Origin: Ruminococcus flavefaciens ATCC 19208 | Lineage (GTDB): Bacteria > Bacillota > Clostridia > Oscillospirales > Ruminococcaceae | Direction of reading: 5' to 3' | NCBI RefSeq assembly: GCF_000518765.1 | Contig: NZ_KI912493.1 | Coordinates: 62,001 to 126,000, forward strand | Length of the DNA: 64,000 bases | Part shown: one piece after another, positions 43,772 through 49,679 of the stretch | How positions within the stretch are numbered: the stretch's first letter is position 1 | Layout of the letters: each line of letters starts with the position of its first letter | Translations under genes and position numbers: made by a program | The notes under the pieces: generated by a model | What the model was told of the DNA's origin: nothing | The model's database searches: none | What the model saw: the letters and a program-made list of their open reading frames with translations, nothing else

Positions 43772-44845
43772 TTAGAAAAGAATGTCCTTGAAACAGACAA
43801 GGGGCTTGTTATTGTCAAAATCCCAGCTGTGGAAAGCATCGCCGTGACAATAATCCTTATGGAAGCACTTTGAGCAGGTCTCGTTCTCGTCTGCGAGATC
43901 GCGTCTGAACACCTGAAACTTATTCTTCCATACCTCGCTGAATCTGTCCTTGAGGATATTTCCCTGAACGAATTCAGGTCTGCGCTCAATATCGAGACAG
44001 GCAATAATATCACCGTTTGCAGTGATACTTGCAGTATAGAGTCCTGCTGTGCAGAGATAGTACCAGTCGCGGACTTCTCTCTCGTACTCCATGCCAAGAT
44101 AATGACTGCAACCGTATGTAACAGGCTCGCCTGCTATGCGCTTATTTCTGATAAACTCAAATATGGTCTGATAATCCTCTTTTGTAAGGATAAGCTCGGG
44201 GTGCTGTTTTGCACGTCCCATAGGCTCGATATTGATAACACGCCATGAGTCGATGTCCATTTCGTTGAATATCTTGTAAAGCTCATCAAGCTGTCCTATA
44301 TTCTGATGAGTAACAACCGTTGTTATCTGAACGTTCTCAAATCCGCCAACACGGAGAAGGCTCTCGATACCGCTCATAGCCTTTTTGTAACCGCCCGGAG
44401 TTCTTCTGAATGCATCGTGAGTATCCTCAAGGCCGTCTATACTTACGGAAATAGTTCCCATACCGACTCTTTGCAGATCACGCGCAACACTGTCGTCAAT
44501 AAGTGTAGCATTACTTGTCATACCCCAGCTGAAGCCGAGCTCATGAGCAGCTCCCATGATATCGAAGAATTCCTTCCTGAGAAGCGGCTCTCCGCCTGTG
44601 ATACAGAGCATTTTTCCTGCTGTCGTCATATCCTCCTTTACCTGAGAAAGGAATGTGCGGTACTGATCGACCGACAGCTCTTCCGAAGTAACATCACCGC
44701 AGTAGCTTCCGCAGTGGAGACAGCGCTCATTGCAGCGCAGAGTAAGCTCAAGGAAAAGGTTGCGGAGCTTGGGTTCTTTCATAAGTTGTTTTCTGTATTC
44801 ACGCATCTGTTCAAGATGCTTGCGTTTCATATCAATACTGAGCAT
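43772..44845 (-). CDS. Radical SAM/SPASM enzyme, probable modifier of the YGP-motif proteins
   Basis: 357 residues. Radical SAM cluster motif CNERCLHC gives Cys38, Cys42, Cys45; TGGEPLL and ISVSIDGLED are the usual SAM-barrel boxes. The C-terminal SPASM region has Cys265-x12-Gly-x4-Cys283, then Cys324-x2-Cys327-x5-Cys333 and Cys351; at the X3C position there is Ala337, so one expected auxiliary-cluster ligand is missing. Enzymes of this class modify peptides (for example anSME, PqqE, RiPP maturases). Its ATG is 1 nt after the stop of the YGP/dockerin protein gene, with GAGGAG inside that gene's end, so the two are coupled. No PqqD-like leader-binding domain is fused. Substrate assignment is inference from linkage. 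Confidence 0.9.
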   Translation of the reverse strand: MLSIDMKRKHLEQMREYRKQLMKEPKLRNLFLELTLRCNERCLHCGSYCGDVTSEELSVDQYRTFLSQVKEDMTTAGKMLCITGGEPLLRKEFFDIMGAAHELGFSWGMTSNATLIDDSVARDLQRVGMGTISVSIDGLEDTHDAFRRTPGGYKKAMSGIESLLRVGGFENVQITTVVTHQNIGQLDELYKIFNEMDIDSWRVINIEPMGRAKQHPELILTKEDYQTIFEFIRNKRIAGEPVTYGCSHYLGMEYEREVRDWYYLCTAGLYTASITANGDIIACLDIERRPEFVQGNILKDRFSEVWKNKFQVFRRDLADENETCSKCFHKDYCHGDAFHSWDFDNNKPLVCFKDILF

Positions 44846-44846
44846 T

Positions 44847-45587
44847 TTACTTCTCCTCGGATATCATTTTATCAGCCCCCGGCTGTGTTTCAGAAACATT
44901 TGCTGTAGTTTCAGATGTAGGACTATAGAACAGCCACGGTGGTCCGTAAGCAGTCTGTATCCTGTCTGTTACAGGATCATAGGTAGTTGTAACAACTGCC
45001 TCATAGTCCTCTTTCATTGCAGGATAATTTTCAAGATCCTTTATTTTTCCGAGGAGATACTTATTCAGTATAACAAGGTCGCCTACACTTATCTCGCCGT
45101 CCTTATTGAGATCGGCAAAATATCTGTTGATATTATTATTTGAATAATCATCAAAAAGGATAGCCTTTCTGATAGCTATAGAATCAAAGATATCAACAAC
45201 ACCGTCCATATTTGCATCACCCATGTAAACAGGTGCGGGTCCGTAAACAGGCTGAGGTACCATAGTCGTGGTCAGAGTTACAACATCTTCCTGCTCGGCA
45301 GTAGTAACAGTGCTTGTTGAAGTAGGACCGTAAACCGTTCTCGGCATTGTAGTCGTAGTTGTGGTAAGTGTTTCTAACGCTTCGGTAGTTGTGATCTCGT
45401 CCCACATTGGAATACTTGTGGGCGGAGGTCCGTATGCCCCATAAAATTCCTTGAACACATCACGCTCAGTCTCATTGTTGAACGTCATACGAGCAGGTTC
45501 GATTCCTTCTGCCATAGCAGTCATAGCAGACACTCCTGCTGCTGCAAAAGCTGCGGCTGTCAGGACAGTACGTATAGTTTTTTTCAT
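44847..45587 (-). CDS. Secreted YGP-repeat protein with dockerin (candidate radical SAM substrate)
   Basis: 246 residues. Signal peptide 1-27 (AMA-EG). Tyr-Gly-Pro motifs at Tyr52 (AYGPPP), Tyr86 (VYGPTS), Tyr115 (VYGPAP) and Tyr214 (AYGPPW), separated by Thr-rich linkers. Residues about 123-185 are a type I dockerin with two calcium loops (GDANMDGVVDIFD and ADLNKDGEISVGD). The C-terminal part repeats the pattern YDPVTDRIQTAYGPP seen in the small lipoprotein. Directly upstream of and coupled to the radical SAM gene. The N-terminus and 5' leader are near copies of those at 46104-46661. Could alternatively be an unmodified cellulosomal component. Confidence 0.88.
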   Translation of the reverse strand: MKKTIRTVLTAAAFAAAGVSAMTAMAEGIEPARMTFNNETERDVFKEFYGAYGPPPTSIPMWDEITTTEALETLTTTTTTMPRTVYGPTSTSTVTTAEQEDVVTLTTTMVPQPVYGPAPVYMGDANMDGVVDIFDSIAIRKAILFDDYSNNNINRYFADLNKDGEISVGDLVILNKYLLGKIKDLENYPAMKEDYEAVVTTTYDPVTDRIQTAYGPPWLFYSPTSETTANVSETQPGADKMISEEK

Positions 45588-45712
45588 CTCATAAACACTC
45601 CTTTCATTTTTTACAGTGCTGTATAATAAATGTCGGAAAATCTCTCAGTTTTTCCCTTAGATATTCAATTTTGGATATATGCACAAAGTAAAGATGCTCT
45701 TATTGTGCAGTT

Positions 45713-45979
45713 TTACTCCTTAGGCGGACCGTATACCAGCTGCACCTTGTCCCTTTCGGGCTTGTATTCAGTCGTTGGCTCAGCTTCGGTGACAGGAGGT
45801 CCGTAAACGTCCTGTACTTCGTCCTTTGCAGGATCGTACTCCGATGTCATGGTAGTATTTTCGGTGACGGGCGGTCCGTAGACAACCTGTACGTCGCTGT
45901 TTCCGTGGTCGCAGCCTGTAAGTCCCGCAGCAGCCGCAAACATAGCAGCCATAAGTTTGGTCTTGCTCGACTTTTTCAT
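45713..45979 (-). CDS. Small YGPP-repeat lipoprotein (candidate radical SAM substrate)
   Basis: 88 residues. ATG 45979 is 7 nt after AAGGGGG; ATG 45985 is too close to it. Lipobox LTGC gives Cys23, so it is membrane-anchored outside. The rest is three near-identical units of about 25 residues: Tyr34, Tyr59 and Tyr83 each in VYGPP, with the last two preceded by YDPAKDEVQD and YKPERDKVQL. No other domain. The regular spacing and short length resemble a multi-core precursor rather than an enzyme. Own promoter at 46011-46039; likely cotranscribed with the YGP/dockerin and radical SAM genes, as I see no terminator between. Confidence 0.85.
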   Translation of the reverse strand: MKKSSKTKLMAAMFAAAAGLTGCDHGNSDVQVVYGPPVTENTTMTSEYDPAKDEVQDVYGPPVTEAEPTTEYKPERDKVQLVYGPPKE

Positions 45980-46010
45980 ATCCATGCCCCCTTATTGTAC
46001 TTACTATTAT

Positions 46011-46039
46011 TTTACTCCATATACGGTGTTTTGTCAACC
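46011..46039 (-). promoter_or_regulatory. Promoter of the YGPP lipoprotein-radical SAM unit
   Basis: TTGACA (46034-46039), 17-nt spacer ending ATATGGAG, TAAAAT (46011-46016). The spacer half ATATGGAG recurs at 46833-46861 and 47781-47809. Confidence 0.85.
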
Positions 46040-46075
46040 ATTTGGAGCATTTAAAAAGCATTTTACTAAAGAAAA

Positions 46076-46099
46076 AAGCGGAACTTAAAGTTCCGCTTT
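46076..46099 (-). terminator. Terminator after the distal YGP/dockerin gene
   Basis: AAAGCGGAACTT / AAGTTCCGCTTT followed on the minus strand by TTTTTTC; 4 nt after the stop codon. Makes the 46104-46661 gene a separate unit. Confidence 0.9.
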
Positions 46100-46103
46100 T
46101 GTA

Positions 46104-46661
46104 TCAGTTTTTATCTGGGAGATCATCGAAATCCTTCAATGTTCCGTGAAGGAATCTGTTCAGACGAACAAGGTCACCGACACTTATTTCGCCGTCTTTA
46201 TTGAGATCGGCAAAATACTTATTTATTGTTTCGCCGTACTCATCGAAAAGTATAGCCTTTCTCAGTGCAACTGCATCGAAGATATCTACAACTCCGTCAT
46301 TATTAACATCACCCATGAATGCCTTAGGCGGTCCGTAAACAGTGGGCGGGAACGTTGTTGTGGTCATTGTGGTCAGTTCTTCAAGATAATCCGAGGTTAC
46401 CGATACTGTGGTCATAGGACCGTAAAGACAAACTGTCGTTGTCATCGTAGTCGTTACCATGGTCTCTACAGGCATAGTAGCCGTTGTTGTCAGCATGGAC
46501 GGAGGCGGTCCGTATACTGCCATGAATTTTCTCTCGACTTCCTCAACAGGATTGATCTCCTTTGGCTGCTCATTGACTGCATTTGCTGCCGAAGGCATCG
46601 CACACATATTTGCTGCTGCAAAAGCTGCGGCAGTTAGAACAGTACGTAAAGTTTTTTTCAT
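46104..46661 (-). CDS. Second secreted YGP-repeat protein with dockerin
   Basis: 185 residues. ATG 46661 follows GAGAGGAG; the frame opens upstream at 46766 but that segment lies in the promoter-leader. Signal peptide 1-28 (ANA-VN). YGP motifs at Tyr50 (VYGPPP), Tyr80 (LYGPMT) and Tyr109 (VYGPPK), spaced 30 and 29 residues apart with Thr/Met-rich linkers. Type I dockerin at about 117-182 (GDVNNDGVVDIFD and ADLNKDGEISVGD). Paralogue of 44847-45587 but lacking the C-terminal YGPP tail. Monocistronic, with a promoter matching that of the small lipoprotein. Confidence 0.88.
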   Translation of the reverse strand: MKKTLRTVLTAAAFAAANMCAMPSAANAVNEQPKEINPVEEVERKFMAVYGPPPSMLTTTATMPVETMVTTTMTTTVCLYGPMTTVSVTSDYLEELTTMTTTTFPPTVYGPPKAFMGDVNNDGVVDIFDAVALRKAILFDEYGETINKYFADLNKDGEISVGDLVRLNRFLHGTLKDFDDLPDKN

Positions 46662-46832
46662 TTCAGAAACACTCCTCTCATATATTTGCGTTAATATATA
46701 ATAAATGTCGGAAATATGCTTACTTTTTTCAAAAAGAGTCCGGATTCGTATATTTGCACAACTCAAATCTCCCTTGATTGTGCAGTTTTACTCCTTTTCC
46801 CAATTCACATTGATCCTTATGGCTTATCCTTT

Positions 46833-46861
46833 ATTTTACTCCATATATAGTGATTTGTCAA
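46833..46861 (-). promoter_or_regulatory. Promoter of the distal YGP/dockerin gene
   Basis: TTGACA (46856-46861), 17-nt spacer ending ATATGGAG, TAAAAT (46833-46838). The leader down to 46662 contains hairpin TGCACAA..TTGTGCA and the block TTTCCGACATTTATTATA also found before 45587. Confidence 0.85.
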
Positions 46862-46897
46862 CATTACCCATGTTTTATTAATACTATTTTTACAAAA

Positions 46898-46923
46898 AAA
46901 GGACGGATACTATCCGTCCTTTA
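46898..46923 (-). terminator. Terminator of the amidohydrolase gene
   Basis: AAAGGACGGATA / TATCCGTCCTTT followed on the minus strand by a T-run; 13 nt after the stop. Confidence 0.9.
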
Positions 46924-46935
46924 AAGTATTCACTA

Positions 46936-47745
46936 TCAAAGTCCGAGGAAGTCCTTGAAGTTAGACGCAAGTATCTTCTGATTTTCCTCTTCTGTAAAGC
47001 CCAGCTTCAGGAAACGAACAAGCTCGTCCTCGTGACTCCACATAGGAAAATCAACACCGAAAAAGCAATTCTCTATGCCGTATCTTCTGATGATATTTGC
47101 AGCTTTTTCGGGAGTAAGGAATGCAAGCGAGCTGCTGCAATCGACTTTCACATTTTCCAGCCCCGGAAGGCACTCCACAGCCTCGTCCCACTGCTGATAT
47201 CCGCCGAGATGAGCAGCAAGTATCTTGAGCTTAGGGAAATTGTCATGTATCTTTCTTATACGGTGAGGAGCAGAATAATCATACCTGTTGTCGCCGCAGT
47301 GGATAAGCAGCGGAAGTCTGCCTTCCATGAGCTCATATATCTTGAATGCTTCGGGTGAATCAGCGTTGAACTTCTGGAAATCAGGGTGAAGCTTTACACC
47401 GTGAAGTCCGAGACTGATTATCTGATTTATGTCTTTTTCAAGATCCTCGGAATCTGCATGAGTAGTTCCGAAGCCGTAAAAACAGCTGTGCTCAGCACAT
47501 TCCTTTGCGATAAAAATGTTTATATTCTCTGTCTGATGCGGCGCTGTAGCAGTCGAGCATACAAGATATTTCAATACTCCTATCTTGCTGCCTGCTTCAC
47601 GCAGCTTTTTGCTCATTCCGTTGCCGTCCATTGGGATACCATAAAAATGTCCTATATTTTCTGTCGCATTCTCCGCTATCTTTTCGGGGAAAATATGCGC
47701 ATGAGCATCTATTATCTCATACTTGCCATATACCTCTGAATTCAT
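46936..47745 (-). CDS. Amidohydrolase-family (PF04909-type) TIM-barrel hydrolase
   Basis: 269 residues, cytosolic. Metal and catalytic motifs: DAHAHIF at about 14 (two metal His), GVKLHPDFQ at about 128, LLIHCGDNRYDY (metal His), KILAAHLGGYQQW, and FFGVDFPMWSHE (catalytic Asp) near 226. Belongs to the decarboxylase/hydrolase branch of the amidohydrolase superfamily; substrate unknown. Its promoter shares the unusual spacer with the YGP genes downstream, which hints at co-regulation; a terminator separates it from them. Confidence 0.88.
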   Translation of the reverse strand: MNSEVYGKYEIIDAHAHIFPEKIAENATENIGHFYGIPMDGNGMSKKLREAGSKIGVLKYLVCSTATAPHQTENINIFIAKECAEHSCFYGFGTTHADSEDLEKDINQIISLGLHGVKLHPDFQKFNADSPEAFKIYELMEGRLPLLIHCGDNRYDYSAPHRIRKIHDNFPKLKILAAHLGGYQQWDEAVECLPGLENVKVDCSSSLAFLTPEKAANIIRRYGIENCFFGVDFPMWSHEDELVRFLKLGFTEEENQKILASNFKDFLGL

Positions 47746-47780
47746 TATCTACATCTCCTAATACCAAAAAATCCAAAAAT

Positions 47781-47809
47781 ATTATACTCCATATTTTGGG
47801 CTTTGTCAA
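47781..47809 (-). promoter_or_regulatory. Promoter of the amidohydrolase gene
   Basis: TTGACA (47804-47809), 17-nt spacer ending ATATGGAG, TATAAT (47781-47786). Confidence 0.85.
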
Positions 47810-47852
47810 ATATAAAAAAGATGATAGGCATACAAAAAATCTATCTCAGGGT

Positions 47853-47890
47853 ATAAAAAACTCCCATAGCTTTCATGCTACAGGAGACTT
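47853..47890 (-). terminator. Terminator of the yabP-yabR operon
   Basis: Minus strand CTCCTGTAGC-ATGAAA-GCTATGGGAG followed by TTTTTT; two G-U pairs. Follows the yabR-like stop at 47896. Confidence 0.85.
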
Positions 47891-47895
47891 TTTCG

Positions 47896-48453
47896 TTATT
47901 TTCTTCTTGTACCGTTTTTTCTGTCGGTACTGCGCTTGAGGTCACACATACGCTCTTCACTTGTCTGCTTGAAGCGTGACATCATATCCTCAAATGTCAT
48001 TTCAGAAGGTGGGATCTGCTTTTTAGGCTCCCATACAACAGGCTTGCTGCGCTGAGGACGCTCTCCGCCTCTTTCACCCTTATCAAAGCTGCGCTCGCCC
48101 TTGTCTGTTCCTCTGTCACTGCCTCTGTCGCCTCCGCGTTCGCCGCCTTTGCCGCCGTCCTTATCGAACTTGCCCTGTCCTTTGTCAAAACGGCGCTGAC
48201 GCTGCTGAGAGTCACCATTCTCGGAAGCCTTCTTGATCGAAAGACTTACCTTTCCTGCCTCGTTGATGCCGATGACCTTGACCTTTACGTCCTGATCCTC
48301 AGACAGATGCTCTCTTATATCACTAACGTATGTATTGGCGATTTCGGAAATATGCACCATACCCGTACCACCGCCTTCGATATCAACGAAAGCTCCGTAC
48401 TGTGTGATGCCTTTGACCTTGCCATTGTAGATCTTACCAATTTCCAGCTGCAT
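47896..48453 (-). CDS. S1-domain RNA-binding protein, YabR-like
   Basis: 185 residues. One S1 domain at about 1-75 (IGKIYNGKVKGITQYGAFVDI, GMVHISEIA, VKVIGINEAGKVSLSIK), then a Gly/Arg/Asp-rich low-complexity region (about 80-135, repeated GxxRGxDRG), then a short conserved tail (MTFEDMMSRFKQTSEERM). B. subtilis has yabP-yabQ-divIC-yabR in the same order, which identifies it as the YabR position. Probably binds RNA; exact role unknown. TTATAAAGGAG-like site upstream of the ATG. Confidence 0.9.
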   Translation of the reverse strand: MQLEIGKIYNGKVKGITQYGAFVDIEGGGTGMVHISEIANTYVSDIREHLSEDQDVKVKVIGINEAGKVSLSIKKASENGDSQQRQRRFDKGQGKFDKDGGKGGERGGDRGSDRGTDKGERSFDKGERGGERPQRSKPVVWEPKKQIPPSEMTFEDMMSRFKQTSEERMCDLKRSTDRKNGTRRK

Positions 48454-48498
48454 ATTTATTTATAACTCCTTTTTATGGACCTGACTCCGCAAGCCCTA

Positions 48499-48801
48499 TT
48501 AATCCCTTGTAGTGTCGTAGAATCTGCGCTCGTCAGGGTAGGCATAGCCTCTTTCCTCAAGTGCGACCTTTTCCATATACTCATTCAGGTCATCACTGTC
48601 AAGAACACGCTGCAGCTCGGCATTTTCGGTCTCATAAGCGTCTATTTTAGTCTGTATCAGTCTGACCTGCTCCTCTTTTTCGGCACAGTCTTTCTGAGTT
48701 GTTGCGATAAGGACACCGCAGCCGATTATTACGGCAACTGCTGCAAGCTTAACAAGTCCGCGATTGAACAGACCCTTCTTCTTTTCCTTTTCATGTCTCA
48801 T
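48499..48801 (-). CDS. divIC: DivIC/FtsL-type septum formation initiator
   Basis: 100 residues: basic cytoplasmic N-terminus (RHEKEKKKG), one membrane helix (about 16-35), then an extracellular coiled coil (EEQVRLIQTKIDAYETENAELQRVL) and a short C-terminal cap with the ALEERGYAYPDE motif. Part of the FtsL-DivIB-DivIC divisome subcomplex. ATG 48801 overlaps the yabQ stop as ATGA; a TTG at 48813 is also in frame. Order and topology match B. subtilis divIC. Confidence 0.9.
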   Translation of the reverse strand: MRHEKEKKKGLFNRGLVKLAAVAVIIGCGVLIATTQKDCAEKEEQVRLIQTKIDAYETENAELQRVLDSDDLNEYMEKVALEERGYAYPDERRFYDTTRD

Positions 48802-49337
48802 TTTCTTCGACAACGCTTTTCACGTTCTTTCTCTTTTGTATTTTCCATTTTATTATACAACAGATAGAGCCCGTTTAGCAATACTATTTTTGTTTTTTTA
48901 ATAGATTTAACAATAATTTTGGAATTTCTTACAAATTCAGCAGTTGCTTTTTTACGTAAAAATGCACAGCAAGGCTTAAACGGTCTGAAAATCAGCTTGA
49001 ACAAAGCTCCCATAAGGTTGAAAAGCTTTCGTATAGTCCGCATAACAACGCTGCCTATGGTGACATAATACAGCGCGTATCCGATAGTATTGCCGATCAC
49101 GAAATACAGCCTCATCTCGCTCCTTGCGGCAGCTTCCGAAAAGGCCGTAAGTGAAATAGCATAAAGCATCAGGAAGAATATATCCTCAATTGCTGTCAGA
49201 AAGCTGTTATGCGCCGCTATAAGCCTGAATACTCTCAAAACATCGTAAGCCGCTCCGACTATAGCTCCCATAAGGCAGGAAAGTCCGAAAAGGCGCAGCT
49301 CCTCGCTTACCGAGAAGAAGGTCTCCGCTATTCTCAT
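48798..49337 (-). CDS. yabQ: Spore cortex protein YabQ
   Basis: 179 residues, membrane protein required for cortex assembly in the mother cell. Hydrophobic segments at about 15-35, 48-68, 75-95 and possibly 100-118; conserved GxxxGxxYDxLRxxR-type element (GAIVGAAYDVLRVFR) and a basic C-terminal tail. Overlaps yabP by 4 nt and divIC by 4 nt (both ATGA), so the block is tightly coupled. Evidence for sporulation in this organism. Confidence 0.92.
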   Translation of the reverse strand: MRIAETFFSVSEELRLFGLSCLMGAIVGAAYDVLRVFRLIAAHNSFLTAIEDIFFLMLYAISLTAFSEAAARSEMRLYFVIGNTIGYALYYVTIGSVVMRTIRKLFNLMGALFKLIFRPFKPCCAFLRKKATAEFVRNSKIIVKSIKKTKIVLLNGLYLLYNKMENTKEKEREKRCRRK

Positions 49338-49612
49338 CGGAACAGCCTTCCAAGCGCTGACAAAGGACCTTTTCTGTCCTTATCACCGTAGATCATAGCC
49401 CATATATCGCCTGTTATTGTCATATCTCCCGTTTCAACGCTCATGGAGTCGATATGCAGTTCCCGTCCCTGTATGGTCAGCTCACCAAGCTGAGTATAAA
49501 GGCTTATCTCCTTTTCGTCAAAGCTGTCAACATCTGTTATCCCCGATATACTCAGACTCTTGCGGTTTTCGAGAATTATGTTCTGATTTTGCTTTACAGT
49601 CTTGTCCTGCAT
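49334..49612 (-). CDS. yabP: Spore coat/cortex assembly protein YabP
   Basis: 92 residues, YabP family (ENRKSLSISGITDVDSFDEKEISLYTQLG-type strand pattern, LTIQGRELHIDSMSVETGDMTITGDI). Start set at ATG 49612, 7 nt after GGAGG; ATG 49618 is only 1 nt from it. Sigma-E-dependent in B. subtilis. The ribosome site is buried in a near-perfect hairpin (49619-49657), so translation may be controlled. First gene of yabP-yabQ-divIC-yabR. Confidence 0.92.
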   Translation of the reverse strand: MQDKTVKQNQNIILENRKSLSISGITDVDSFDEKEISLYTQLGELTIQGRELHIDSMSVETGDMTITGDIWAMIYGDKDRKGPLSALGRLFR

Positions 49613-49618
49613 GGTCAT

Positions 49619-49657
49619 ACCTCCGAAATACTTGATACTTCAAGTATATTCGGAGGT
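49619..49657 (-). promoter_or_regulatory. Hairpin covering the yabP ribosome binding site
   Basis: Inverted repeat: plus strand ACCTCCGAAATACTTGA (49619-49635), TACT loop, then TCAAGTATATTCGGAGGT (49640-49657). On the minus-strand transcript the 3' arm ends in TTTCGGAGGT, which is the yabP Shine-Dalgarno sequence. One bulged base. No T-run follows, so it is not a usual terminator. Confidence 0.8.
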
Positions 49658-49679
49658 ACAGTTTTATATGCTGAATGCG

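Noticed and set aside
43772..46661. Lanthipeptide or sactipeptide cluster
   Set aside because: The candidate substrates have almost no Cys and no LanM/LanB/LanC or peptidase-transporter gene is nearby; export appears to use Sec signals instead.
46662..46766. Longer N-terminus for the distal YGP/dockerin protein (start at 46766)
   Set aside because: That segment is leader sequence shared with the neighbouring paralogue; the ribosome site and signal peptide fix the start at 46661.
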